From NCBI RefSeq assembly GCF_900100115.1, contig NZ_FNKL01000002.1:806001-870000 (forward strand): a stretch of 64,000 nucleotides of DNA. The letters run 5' to 3'. Below are positions 45,236 to 53,528 of this stretch, piece by piece. Source of the stretch: Chryseobacterium soldanellicola. Lineage in GTDB: Bacteria; Bacteroidota; Bacteroidia; Flavobacteriales; Weeksellaceae. Positions within the stretch are counted from its first letter, which is position 1; each line of letters begins with the position of its first letter. The notes below the pieces were generated by a model. The model searched no databases, had not been told where the DNA came from, and saw only the letters and a program-made list of their open reading frames with translations. The position numbers and the translations under genes were made by a program.

Positions 45236-45297
45236 CATATGTTTTTCTTTGCCTTAAAATCAAATTCAAAAACAAAAACAGACTTTCAGAAGAAAGC

Positions 45298-45585
45298 CTA
45301 TTTTTTATTTACAGAAATAAGATAATCGTAAAGCATTTGATGTTGATCATCATTTAACTTCGCTCTGGGAGCCATTCTGCTCAATGTTTTGATCCATCCC
45401 TGATCGTCATGCTTTGCTGGGTTTGGTAAACCGTGACATTTGTTGCATGAGTTTTCAAAAATGGTCTTTCCTTGTGCTAATTGCTCAGATGAGGTGTATT
45501 TTGGTCCGGTTACAGCCACACTTTTAGGCCCGCAGGAAACCATAAAAGCTGAACCTAAAATAATACTTAAAATTAACTTTTTCAT
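45298..45585 (-). CDS. Small lipoprotein c-type cytochrome (copy 1)
   Basis: The 95-residue protein has a lipobox (FMVSC, Cys near 18) and a single CNKCHG heme motif near residue 46, with a candidate Met ligand in MAPRAKL. It is a class I-like monoheme cytochrome c anchored outside the cytoplasmic membrane. It is about 55 percent identical by eye to the neighbour at 45610-45900, which indicates a tandem duplication. Both lie between inverted repeats. Confidence 0.86.
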   Translation of the reverse strand: MKKLILSIILGSAFMVSCGPKSVAVTGPKYTSSEQLAQGKTIFENSCNKCHGLPNPAKHDDQGWIKTLSRMAPRAKLNDDQHQMLYDYLISVNKK

Positions 45586-45609
45586 AGTAATATTTTTTAA
45601 GATGAATTG

Positions 45610-45900
45610 TTACTTTTTCACAGAAACAATATAATCATAAACCCATTGATGCTGCTCGTCAGACAGTTTTGCTTTCGGCGCCATTGAGTTCATAATTCCT
45701 ACCCATTGTACAGGATTATGTGAAGTAGGGTCTGGTAATTTATGACATCTTCCGCACGAGTTTTCAAAGATCGTTTTTCCCTGTGCGATTTGTTCTGCTG
45801 TTGAGGCTGAAGCTACCGGAGATGTTGCTGTTGAAGCTTTTGGTGTACAGGATGCTAGCAAAACAGCAGTGAATGATGCTACAGCGATGAGTTTTTTCAT
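45610..45900 (-). CDS. Small lipoprotein c-type cytochrome (copy 2)
   Basis: The 96-residue protein has a lipobox (LLASC, Cys near 18) and a CGRCHK heme motif near residue 50 with a Met in MAPKAKL. It shares IAQGKTIFENSC with copy 1, so the copies arose from one gene. The spacing of 24 bases suggests co-transcription. It may donate electrons to an oxidase or a peroxidase. No oxidase genes are in the window. Confidence 0.86.
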   Translation of the reverse strand: MKKLIAVASFTAVLLASCTPKASTATSPVASASTAEQIAQGKTIFENSCGRCHKLPDPTSHNPVQWVGIMNSMAPKAKLSDEQHQWVYDYIVSVKK

Positions 45901-46130
45901 TGTTTAAATTATTTGATTGAAACAAATGTAGGAAATTCCCTTTTCCATTGATTAGGCGGAACTTAATTTAGAAGAAATACAAATAGTAATAATAATGTGA
46001 ATGGTGAATTCGTTTCACTTGTAAATTGTCAAATTTTCTGAATTTCAAAAAAAGTGAAATTTTGAGGTGAAAGTTTCCCTCTTTTGATCGGAATTATTTA
46101 TAAATTCATTGAAATATCAATTCTTGAAAA

Positions 46131-46169
46131 AATTGACAAGCAAAGCAAATTGACTATTGACCATTCACC
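46131..46169. repeat. Inverted repeat right arm flanking the cytochrome pair
   Basis: The first 28 bases are the exact reverse complement of 45208-45235. The rest is a near match. The ending lies just before meaB. Confidence 0.8.
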
Positions 46170-46192
46170 GTTTAATCCTTATTTTTGAATTA

Positions 46193-47206
46193 ATGAAATT
46201 TTCTACAGAAGAACTAATTGAAGGCATACAATCGGGCAACAAACGCCTGATTGCAAAAGCCATTACCTTAGTTGAAAGTAAAAAAGCCGAGCACAGACAG
46301 CAAGCCGAGGAACTTTTAAAGAAAATTATGCCTTTCACGGGAAAATCCGTTCGTGTAGGAATTACAGGTGTTCCGGGTGCCGGGAAATCAACTTTTATAG
46401 AAAATTTCGGAAGATTGGTCATTTCTCAAGGCAAAAAAGTGGCTGTTTTGGCGATCGATCCGAGCTCAGCGATCAACAAAGGAAGTATTTTGGGTGATAA
46501 GACCAGAATGGAAGAATTGTCGAAAGAAGAAAATGCTTTTATCCGGCCTTCCCCGAGCTCCGGATTTTTGGGTGGCGTTGCGAATACTACTTTTGAAACA
46601 ATGATGATCTGCGAAGCTGCAGGCTACGATTATATTTTAATTGAAACCGTTGGAGTAGGGCAGTCAGAGGTTTTGGTCGCCGATATTACTGATGTTTTTT
46701 TATTCCTGAAAATTATCGGCGGCGGAGATGAGCTTCAGGGAATCAAGCGCGGTATCATGGAAATGGTAGACGTGATTTTCATTAATAAAGTAGAAGAAAG
46801 CAATTTTCAGAAAGCAAAAAATACAAGATTAGAATTAAAACGAGCGCTGGATTTTATTCCGCCAAAAGAAAAAGACTGGAAAGTTCCTGTTTTATTGGGT
46901 TCTGCTTTACATAATCAGGGATTGCAGGAAGTTTTTGAAAAAATTGATGATTTTATCAGCTTAAAAAAGAAAAATAACCGTTTTGAAGCCGTTCGGACCC
47001 AACAAGCCGAAAAACGCTTTGAATATTGGGTTCAGGAATATATTTTATCTATGATGAAGCGGGATAATTCTGTGGAGGAAGCCTATATTCAGCATAAAAA
47101 AAATGCTTCAGCAATGGTTTCAAACCCAAGCACCGAAGCAAAGTTATTTGTTGAAAAGTTTTTACGGGATTCGAGTTTCGAATTTCCTGGTTCAGAGAAT
47201 GTTTAA
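46193..47206 (+). CDS. meaB: Methylmalonyl-CoA mutase-associated GTPase MeaB
   Basis: MeaB is a GTPase that protects and reloads B12 in methylmalonyl-CoA mutase. The protein is 337 residues from the ATG at 46193 (MKFSTEELIEGIQSG). It has the G1 loop GVPGAGKSTF near residue 55, the DPSSAINKGSILGDKTRM switch region near 87, the IETVGVGQSE G3 motif near 147, and the FINKVEESN (NKxE) base-specificity motif near 191. Its partner mutB is at 34936-37056. The last ten codons (DSSFEFPGSENV) lie inside a duplicated repeat and may not be original. Confidence 0.94.
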   Translation: MKFSTEELIEGIQSGNKRLIAKAITLVESKKAEHRQQAEELLKKIMPFTGKSVRVGITGVPGAGKSTFIENFGRLVISQGKKVAVLAIDPSSAINKGSILGDKTRMEELSKEENAFIRPSPSSGFLGGVANTTFETMMICEAAGYDYILIETVGVGQSEVLVADITDVFLFLKIIGGGDELQGIKRGIMEMVDVIFINKVEESNFQKAKNTRLELKRALDFIPPKEKDWKVPVLLGSALHNQGLQEVFEKIDDFISLKKKNNRFEAVRTQQAEKRFEYWVQEYILSMMKRDNSVEEAYIQHKKNASAMVSNPSTEAKLFVEKFLRDSSFEFPGSENV

Positions 47207-47269
47207 ATATAATTAAACGAATCAATTACCGGGATCTGAGTTTCGAAGTTCCTGGTTTGAGCATGTTTA
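47164..47269. repeat. Tandem copies of an ACGGGATTCGAGTTTCGAAT-type repeat
   Basis: Copy 1 (47164-47206) forms the end of meaB including its stop; copy 2 (47228-47269) follows after 21 bases. They match at roughly 36 of 42 positions. Downstream sequence (ATCACGAATCTCGCATC, near 47280) is related. Confidence 0.7.
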
Positions 47270-47301
47270 TTAAACTCGCATCACGAATCTCGCATCAAAC
47301 T

Positions 47302-47829
47302 TTACTTAGATTCCTCATTTTTAGAAACATATCCATCGTAAGAAATCGGCTGTCTGTCATTGCTTCTTACTGAAGTGAATGCTTTTCCGCTTTTATAGAT
47401 TTCAATGATAATTTCATCAACTTTATCTGTATCGTTCGGTTTAATTTTTACAATCCAGGTTCCTTTTTTATTTTGGGATTTATTAACTGTAAAGTCTTTA
47501 GATTCAAATCTATAGCTATTATCACCACTGTAATTTGGTTTAAATGATCTTCCGAAATAGGGTAAAACAACATTTAAAATATTATTTTTTAATTCTATGG
47601 TATAATTTCCGTTCAATTCAAGAATTCTTGTTGAGGTAGAATTCGGCATAGAATTCATTACATTAATGACATCATAATTCGTAGGATTGGCTCTTTGGGC
47701 AAAAAAGGTAAACTCCTGTGAATTAACAAGGGTATTGACGGATTGAGGATCCATTTTGCTCTGTGCCGAACAACTCTGGAAGAGAAAGAAAAATCCGAAA
47801 ATAAATAAGAGTGAAATATACTTTTTCAT
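47302..47829 (-). CDS. DUF4251 family lipoprotein
   Basis: The 175-residue protein begins at the ATG at 47829 (MKKYISLLFIFGFFF), with a lipobox (LFQSC, Cys near 20). The mature part has the DUF4251 pattern (LVNSQEFTFFAQRANPTNY near residue 35, a central FGRSFKPNYSG, and FESKDFTV). An open frame extends to 48000 but would put 57 residues in front of a good signal peptide. The function is unknown. It is divergent from the M48 protease gene. Confidence 0.8.
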   Translation of the reverse strand: MKKYISLLFIFGFFFLFQSCSAQSKMDPQSVNTLVNSQEFTFFAQRANPTNYDVINVMNSMPNSTSTRILELNGNYTIELKNNILNVVLPYFGRSFKPNYSGDNSYRFESKDFTVNKSQNKKGTWIVKIKPNDTDKVDEIIIEIYKSGKAFTSVRSNDRQPISYDGYVSKNEESK

Positions 47830-47938
47830 GATAGTAAAATAATTATTACATTTATATAGCAAATTGTATGCAAATATATTCCTTCTGAGGTATTTTGGAA
47901 TAGAAATTGTTAAGGTTGAATTATTAACACTCGAAACT

Positions 47939-48745
47939 ATGAAAATAAAACATTTATTCGGAATGGGAGCAGTTGCATTGTCAGTTGCAGCCTGTACCAC
48001 AAACCCTATTACAGGAAGGTCTTCTTTGCAGATCGCAAATAATTCAGAAATATTAACAATGTCTGCACAGGAATATAAATCGACATTGTCTAAAGGAAAA
48101 GTAATTACAGGGACAGCAGATGCAAAAAGAGTGGTAAATGTAGGAAACAGAATAAAAACTGCTGCAGAAAAATATTATCAAAGTATAGGAAGATCTGCTG
48201 ATCTTGCGAATTACAGCTGGGAATTTAATCTTTTACAAAGCACAGAACTTAATGCGTGGTGTATGCCGGGCGGAAAAGTAGCTGTCTATACAGGAATTTT
48301 ACCGGTTACGAAAAATGATAACGGACTTGCCGTTGTGATGGGCCACGAAGTTTCTCACGCCCTAGCCGGACACGGGAACGAAAGGATTTCTCAGGCCATG
48401 GTAGCGCAATATGGTGGAAGTATTTTAGGAAGCACGATTTCTAATGCGCAATGGGCCGCTATTTTCCAGAAAGCTTATCCTATCGGTTCACAGGTTGCGT
48501 TATTGAAATATGGAAGGAATCAGGAATCAGAGGCTGATAAAATGGGATTATATCTAATGTCGATGGCAGGATACGATCCAAGAGAAGCAATCCCTTTCTG
48601 GAATAGGATGGAAGCGTCATCTACAGGAGGAAGACAGCCGGAATTTTTATCTACCCACCCGAATCCTGAAACAAGAATTTCAGATATTAATAAGGATTTA
48701 CCTCAGGCTTTAGAATATTATAAGGCTGCAGGTGGAAAAATATAA
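47939..48745 (+). CDS. M48 family metallopeptidase lipoprotein (LoiP/YggG-like)
   Basis: The protein has 268 residues from the ATG at 47939. It has a lipobox (VAAC, Cys near 18) followed by TTNPITGRSSL, typical of the LoiP family. The zinc motif HEVSH near residue 138 lies in MGHEVSHALAGHGNERIS, and a third ligand Glu is in NQESEADKMGL near 200. The C-terminal STHPNPETRISDI is conserved. It is probably a periplasmic quality-control protease anchored to the outer membrane. A start at 47864 is less likely because it would precede the signal peptide. Confidence 0.93.
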   Translation: MKIKHLFGMGAVALSVAACTTNPITGRSSLQIANNSEILTMSAQEYKSTLSKGKVITGTADAKRVVNVGNRIKTAAEKYYQSIGRSADLANYSWEFNLLQSTELNAWCMPGGKVAVYTGILPVTKNDNGLAVVMGHEVSHALAGHGNERISQAMVAQYGGSILGSTISNAQWAAIFQKAYPIGSQVALLKYGRNQESEADKMGLYLMSMAGYDPREAIPFWNRMEASSTGGRQPEFLSTHPNPETRISDINKDLPQALEYYKAAGGKI

Positions 48746-48770
48746 AATATAATAATTAGAAATTTTAATC

Positions 48771-48803
48771 TTGATTAGCCTTATTAAATTTTTAGTAAAT
48801 TTG
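48771..48803 (+). promoter_or_regulatory. Promoter embedded in a terminator hairpin
   Basis: TTG at 48771-48773 and TAAATTTG at 48796-48803 (22-base spacing) lie within the hairpin that ends the M48 gene. It would drive the 105-residue gene at 48842. Confidence 0.55.
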
Positions 48804-48816
48804 ATAAGGCTTTTTA
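48777..48816 (+). terminator. Intrinsic terminator after the M48 gene
   Basis: AGCCTTAT (48777-48784) with ATAAGGCT (48804-48811) and inner AAATTT pairs, followed by T5. Confidence 0.78.
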
Positions 48817-48841
48817 ATTATAACCACTTAGACACAACATT

Positions 48842-49159
48842 ATGAAAAATTTAACAATTATCGGGCTGATACTTTTAGCTTTATCGGTACTTCTATTTTA
48901 TTTAACGGCAAACAATTTTACAATCAATGATCTGGGAATGCCTCATATCATGGGAATTATGGGAGGAATTGGTGTTGGCTTGATTATCGGCGGACTTGTA
49001 GGGTATGTAAGTAAAGGAAGCGCTATTAAGGCTGAGCAAAAGAAAAAAGAATACAGACAATTACAAAAAGATAAGGAAGACCTTGAAAAACAGGCTGCAG
49101 AAATCGCAAGACGTGAAGCAGAACTTCGTCAGGCACAAAATAATAATCCTCAAGTTTAA
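48842..49159 (+). CDS. Small membrane protein with coiled-coil tail
   Basis: The 105-residue protein has two hydrophobic segments (about 5-22 and 34-58, with GIMGGIGVGLIIGGLVGYV) and a charged C-terminal coiled coil rich in Lys, Gln and Glu (about 65-100). I do not recognise a family; small YtxH-like or DUF-type membrane proteins look similar. It has its own promoter and a terminator that overlaps its stop codon. Confidence 0.7.
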   Translation: MKNLTIIGLILLALSVLLFYLTANNFTINDLGMPHIMGIMGGIGVGLIIGGLVGYVSKGSAIKAEQKKKEYRQLQKDKEDLEKQAAEIARREAELRQAQNNNPQV

Positions 49160-49180
49160 TGATTTGAGGATTATTTATAG
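49142..49180 (+). terminator. Intrinsic terminator overlapping the stop codon
   Basis: A perfect 12-bp stem, AATAATCCTCAA (49142-49153) with TTGAGGATTATT (49164-49175). Confidence 0.85.
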
Positions 49181-49200
49181 TTGTTATTTTCGTGAAATTC

Positions 49201-49812
49201 TTAAAATTTATATCCTAAACCTACCATAAAAAGGTTGGGCCTGTTGTCGTATCGTACTTCTTCGCCGGATACTTTGTTGATGAAATTTCTTTCATCTTTG
49301 CTGAAAGAGCCTTCATATCTTGCATTTACGATCAGCTTTTTGATTTCAAGCTGAGCCCCGAATTGATAACCTACCGTGAAATTATCTCTTGCATTTTCTT
49401 TAAAATCATTGAAAGTATCTTCTTTGCTCAAATTATAGCTTGCAACCGGGCCAATAAAGACGCCCAACATATCTCCTAAAACTTTGTGGCCTACAAGAAC
49501 CGGTAAATCTACACGGCTGCTTTTAATATCAAAAGTTGTGTTGGCGGTTGTAAATTCGTTCTTAAAATTGGTGTAATACAATTCCGGCATTGCGAAAAAC
49601 GCCATTGGAAGGTTTACCTTTAATGAAAGACCTACGTTGAAGCCTACATTGTTTTTACCTTCTCCTTCGATCGCGCCGTTTACTGTTCCTTTGATATTTT
49701 TCCATGAAGGCGAACCTGTCGGGAAAATTAAATTCGCTTTACCGGCAAGAGAAATCTGCGCCGAAGCAAACAAAGAAAATCCTATTAATGCTATACTAAG
49801 TACCTTTTTCAT
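49201..49812 (-). CDS. Outer membrane beta-barrel protein (PorT/OmpA-like)
   Basis: The 203-residue protein has a signal peptide (MKKVLSIALIGFSLFASAQ) and an alternating hydrophobic/polar beta-strand pattern. It ends in an aromatic-terminated strand (FMVGLGYKF) typical of outer membrane barrels of about eight strands. It overlaps the end of mlaF by 17 bases, which hints at co-regulation with the lipid transport genes. Exact function is unknown. Confidence 0.8.
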   Translation of the reverse strand: MKKVLSIALIGFSLFASAQISLAGKANLIFPTGSPSWKNIKGTVNGAIEGEGKNNVGFNVGLSLKVNLPMAFFAMPELYYTNFKNEFTTANTTFDIKSSRVDLPVLVGHKVLGDMLGVFIGPVASYNLSKEDTFNDFKENARDNFTVGYQFGAQLEIKKLIVNARYEGSFSKDERNFINKVSGEEVRYDNRPNLFMVGLGYKF

Positions 49813-50611
49813 TATCGTCTATTTTTGTGATTGTATTCTCAATAGTTTTATTATTTTCCAATAAATATTCTCTCAGTTCTTTAAATAATTCTGATGAATA
49901 AACGAAGTCAATAAGATTTTTATTGCCCGCGGTGATGAGAACGTCTTTATTTCCTTCCCATTCTTTAATTCCTAATCTTAGGTAAACAATTTTCTCGCCA
50001 ATCGTCATTACGGAGTTCATATCGTGCGTATTGATGATGGTGGTAGTATTGTATTCTTTTGTAATTTCAAGCAGAAGATCATCAATTACATTTGAAGTAT
50101 AAGGATCCAGGCCAGAGTTTGGCTCGTCACAGAACAGGTATTTAGGGTGATTGACAATGGCTCGGGCAATGGCTACACGTTTTTGCATACCTCCGGAAAT
50201 TTCAGACGGGAATTTTCTGTTGGCTTTATCTAAATGCACTCTTCCGATTACTTCAAAAACCCTTCTTTTTTTCTCTCTGAAAGTAAGGTTGGTGAACATG
50301 TCCAAAGGAAACATAATGTTTTCTTCCACCGTTAAAGAGTCAAACAAGGCACTTCCCTGAAATAGGGTTCCGATTTCAGAGCGTAAATGCTGCTTTTCTT
50401 CCCTGTTCATCACATTAATATCTCTTCCGTCAAAAAGGATTTCTCCTGAAGAAGGCTGATAAACATTCAATAAGCTTTTAAGAAAAACGGTTTTTCCGGA
50501 ACCACTTTGTCCAATGATAAGATTCACTTTTCCTTTCTCAAAGGTTGTTGAAATTCCTTTAAGTACTTCAACTTCATCAAAACTTTTTTTAAGATTTTTT
50601 ACCTCAATCAT
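49796..50611 (-). CDS. mlaF: MlaF-type ABC transporter ATP-binding protein
   Basis: MlaF powers retrograde phospholipid transport that keeps the outer membrane asymmetric. The 271-residue ATPase has the Walker A motif IIGQSGSGKTVFLK near residue 33, the signature ISGGMQKRVAIARAI near 140, and the Walker B segment LFCDEPNSGLDP near 162. The Met-Gln-Lys-Arg signature variant and the C-terminal extension fit MlaF rather than LolD. Its start overlaps the end of the permease gene. It is transcribed after it. Confidence 0.9.
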   Translation of the reverse strand: MIEVKNLKKSFDEVEVLKGISTTFEKGKVNLIIGQSGSGKTVFLKSLLNVYQPSSGEILFDGRDINVMNREEKQHLRSEIGTLFQGSALFDSLTVEENIMFPLDMFTNLTFREKKRRVFEVIGRVHLDKANRKFPSEISGGMQKRVAIARAIVNHPKYLFCDEPNSGLDPYTSNVIDDLLLEITKEYNTTTIINTHDMNSVMTIGEKIVYLRLGIKEWEGNKDVLITAGNKNLIDFVYSSELFKELREYLLENNKTIENTITKIDDNEKGT

Positions 50612-51363
50612 TAGCTTAATATTAATTGGGTTAATACTAATTCGGAAAGAATAATGAAAACCATCGTCCAGACCACCGCTTGTGTACTTGCGCGGCCTAC
50701 TTCCAGCGAACCTCCTTTTACGGTATAACCGAAATAAGCAGGAACAGTAGCAATAATGAAGGCAAAAACTGCGGTTTTGGTAAACGCATAATACACAAAA
50801 AGATTAGGCATATACATCTGAATTCCAGTTATATAATCCGCTGTTGTCCAGTTTCCTGTTAAAACCCCTGCAACATACCCTCCGCTGATACCAAAAACAA
50901 TACTTATGGCAATCAGGAGCGGGTTAAAAATAACACAGGCAATGATTTTAGGTAAAATTAAAAAATTGGGTGAATTTACTCCCATAATATCTAATGCATC
51001 GATCTGTTCCGAAACCCTCATTGTTCCTATACTCGAAGCAATATATGAGCCAACTTTCCCTGCCAGAATCAAGCTGATAATGGTAGGTGAAAATTCCAGG
51101 ACCAAAACAGCCTTTGTAGCATATCCTACAAACGAAGTCGGAATAGGAAATGAGGAAGCATCAAAGTTGTTAAACATTTGAATCGCAACTACGGCTCCTA
51201 CGAATATAGATGTAAAGATCACCAACCCGAATGAGTTGACTCCCAAATCATTGATTTCTCTCATGAACAGCTTCCAGAATACCCTCATTTTCTGAGGCTT
51301 CTGCATGGATTTACCCATGAGGATGATATATTCTCCTATTGCTGTAAAAAACTTTTTTAACAT
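50611..51363 (-). CDS. mlaE: MlaE family ABC transporter permease
   Basis: The 250-residue protein has five or six membrane segments and the MlaE/YrbE fold. The family motif LAGKVGSYIASSIGTMRVSEQIDALDIMGVN is near residue 101, followed by a PKIIACVIFNPLLI segment. It pairs with the mlaF gene that overlaps its end. The substrate-binding MlaD protein is not in the window. Upstream there is a short gap and the sugar transferase gene on the same strand, so the three may share a transcript. Confidence 0.92.
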   Translation of the reverse strand: MLKKFFTAIGEYIILMGKSMQKPQKMRVFWKLFMREINDLGVNSFGLVIFTSIFVGAVVAIQMFNNFDASSFPIPTSFVGYATKAVLVLEFSPTIISLILAGKVGSYIASSIGTMRVSEQIDALDIMGVNSPNFLILPKIIACVIFNPLLIAISIVFGISGGYVAGVLTGNWTTADYITGIQMYMPNLFVYYAFTKTAVFAFIIATVPAYFGYTVKGGSLEVGRASTQAVVWTMVFIILSELVLTQLILS

Positions 51364-51476
51364 TCTGCTAAATTAGACTTTTTTTATTTAATTAGTTTAA
51401 AACTGAGGTTAAGTCTGAGGCTCTGTTTAATCAAAAATTTAAACCATATTAACACAAATCTCATCCTTTTTTTATT

Positions 51477-52847
51477 TTATTTTGCATTTTTATCTCCACC
51501 GATTACCAATAAGATAGTTTTCAAAATAATGACAATATCCAACACAAAACTCCAGTTTCTGACATAAAATGCATCCGCCAGGATCCTTTTTTTCATATCA
51601 ACTTCCACATCGCCAAAATCTCCCCTCAAACCATTTACCTGGGCAAGACCTGTAATTCCCGGGCTTACCATGCTTCTCAGGCTGTATCTCCCGATCTTCG
51701 GCTTATAATAATTGTCAACCGCAAGCATATGAGGTCGCGGACCGACAATTGACATTTCTCCTTTCAGCACATTAATAAACTGAGGAAGCTCATCAAGACT
51801 TGTTTTTCTTAAAATTTTACCGAATTTTGTAATTCTTGAATCATTTTCTTCTGTTGTTTTGGTCGCTGATTCATCATTTACAATCATTGTTCTGAATTTT
51901 ATACAATGAAAAACCTCTTCATGAAAGCCATATCTTTTCTGTAAGAAAAAAACGGGCCCTTTTGATGTAATTTTAATAAAAATTGCAATAATCGGAAATA
52001 ACCACGAGCAGATGCCCACCAAAACAAGCACTGAAAAAATGATATCAAAAACCCTTTTCAGTAAAAAATTAGAATAATAATCTAACGGATATCTTGCCTG
52101 ATTTAAAACCGGCTGTGTCTGAATATATTCCAGATCATAAAGGAAAAAATCACTTTGTGTAATACTCGGAATCAAGGTTACATGCACTTTGTTGGCTTCA
52201 GCAAGGCTAAAGATTTCACTTTCGGTATTTTCGGTCAGTGAATGATCAGTCGGCAAAAACAGCGTATGAATTCCGTTTTTTTTCCAGAATTCAACCAAAT
52301 CGGCAGAACTTATGCCAGATTTAGAATAATTAAATATCTTGTATCCGTAATCTTTTCTGTTAATCAAAATATTTTTTAAAACTTCTGTGGAGCTGTCTTC
52401 GTTCAGAAACATTATATTTCTGTGATTGATTCCTAAGCTGCGGAAATATTTTATCGTAAAATAAATTAAAGATTTAGCTAAAAATATAAAGAAAAACAGA
52501 TAAAATGAAAGCCAGTAAACATCGGAATTAAAAAATACGTTGTAGCTCACTTTTCCGATCAGCAAAACACCGAGAATGAATAGCAGGCAGTGAATAAGCA
52601 GCCGTTCAAGAAATAAGGTATAAGTAAGATTTCTCGGAATATTATAAATCTTTGTCCTGCCGCTGAGAAGCATCCAGAACAAAAATAACAGTATTAACGA
52701 AAAAGCATTTTGATACCAGGTTTCCTGATTATATTTTAACTCAGCATTTCTGCTTAGAAAAAAGAATATAAATATAGATGCAATAACCACGAGGTCAAGC
52801 AAAATAATAATCGATTTCAGGTATCTAGAGTATCGAATTCTCTGCAT
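51477..52847 (-). CDS. Exopolysaccharide polyprenyl glycosylphosphotransferase (WcaJ-like)
   Basis: This is a PHPT enzyme that transfers the first sugar-1-phosphate to undecaprenyl phosphate. The 456-residue protein has four N-terminal membrane helices, a Rossmann-like middle (about 140-240) and a membrane-bound catalytic domain (about 270-456). The catalytic domain carries KRVFDIIFSVLVL, KGPVFFLQKRYG, FRTM, the KTSLDELPQFINVLKGEMSIVGPRP motif and a C-terminal ADAFYVRNWSF. No other polysaccharide genes flank it in the window. Confidence 0.93.
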   Translation of the reverse strand: MQRIRYSRYLKSIIILLDLVVIASIFIFFFLSRNAELKYNQETWYQNAFSLILLFLFWMLLSGRTKIYNIPRNLTYTLFLERLLIHCLLFILGVLLIGKVSYNVFFNSDVYWLSFYLFFFIFLAKSLIYFTIKYFRSLGINHRNIMFLNEDSSTEVLKNILINRKDYGYKIFNYSKSGISSADLVEFWKKNGIHTLFLPTDHSLTENTESEIFSLAEANKVHVTLIPSITQSDFFLYDLEYIQTQPVLNQARYPLDYYSNFLLKRVFDIIFSVLVLVGICSWLFPIIAIFIKITSKGPVFFLQKRYGFHEEVFHCIKFRTMIVNDESATKTTEENDSRITKFGKILRKTSLDELPQFINVLKGEMSIVGPRPHMLAVDNYYKPKIGRYSLRSMVSPGITGLAQVNGLRGDFGDVEVDMKKRILADAFYVRNWSFVLDIVIILKTILLVIGGDKNAK

Positions 52848-52891
52848 CTATTGGTTTTTCTTACGAATACGGGAGGCTAATATACGTTTTT

Positions 52892-53521
52892 TTATGGTAT
52901 ATTCAGATATTTATGTGTCTGAACGGAAGCCCGCCATTTGGGATGCTCTAGAATAAAATCTGTAATTTTAGGATACATTTCATCCCGTTTGCTCCATTCG
53001 CTTTGAAGATATAATGTACAGTTTTCGGAAACTTTTGCAGCCTGTTCTTCGGCAAATTTAAAATCGTTATTGTTGAAAACAATTACTTTAAGCTCGCTTG
53101 CTTTGGCGTAAATTTCCTCTTTTGGAAGTCCTGTTTTCTTTGGGGAAAGTGTAATCCAGTCGATTTGTCCGCTCATGGGATATGCCCCGGAAGTTTCGAT
53201 ATGAACGGTGCATCCCAATTCTTTTAATTTAGAGGTTAAAATATCAAGATTCCACATTAAGGGCTCTCCACCTGTTAAAACAATTGTTTTACAGTGTTTT
53301 GCGGCGGTTTCTGCAATTTCTTCTGCATTCATTAACGGATGTAAATTCGGATCCCAGCTTTCTTTCACGTCACACCAGTGGCATCCGACATCGCACCCGC
53401 CCAATCTTATAAAGTAAGATGCTTTTCCGGTGTGTGCCCCTTCTCCCTGAAGAGTGTAAAAATGCTCCATTACCGGGAGCATTTTACCTTCTTTTAATAA
53501 TATATCTTCTATTAAATCCAT
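52892..53521 (-). CDS. queE: 7-carboxy-7-deazaguanine synthase QueE
   Basis: QueE is a radical SAM enzyme in queuosine synthesis. The protein has 209 residues from the ATG at 53521 (MDLIEDILLKEGKMLPVMEHFYTLQGEG). Its cluster motif is CDVGCHWC near residue 44, preceded by the GxxGxxxYFIRLGGC segment. IVLTGGEPL near 82 binds SAM. It is slightly short for the family. The 5' end overlaps the end of folD, so the order in the transcript is folD then queE. Confidence 0.93.
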   Translation of the reverse strand: MDLIEDILLKEGKMLPVMEHFYTLQGEGAHTGKASYFIRLGGCDVGCHWCDVKESWDPNLHPLMNAEEIAETAAKHCKTIVLTGGEPLMWNLDILTSKLKELGCTVHIETSGAYPMSGQIDWITLSPKKTGLPKEEIYAKASELKVIVFNNNDFKFAEEQAAKVSENCTLYLQSEWSKRDEMYPKITDFILEHPKWRASVQTHKYLNIP

Positions 53522-53528
53522 TTTAAAA

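Noticed and set aside
47864..48000. Overlapping starts for the M48 gene (47864) and DUF4251 gene (48000)
   Set aside because: Both would place long non-signal sequence in front of clear lipoprotein signal peptides, so the internal ATGs are chosen.
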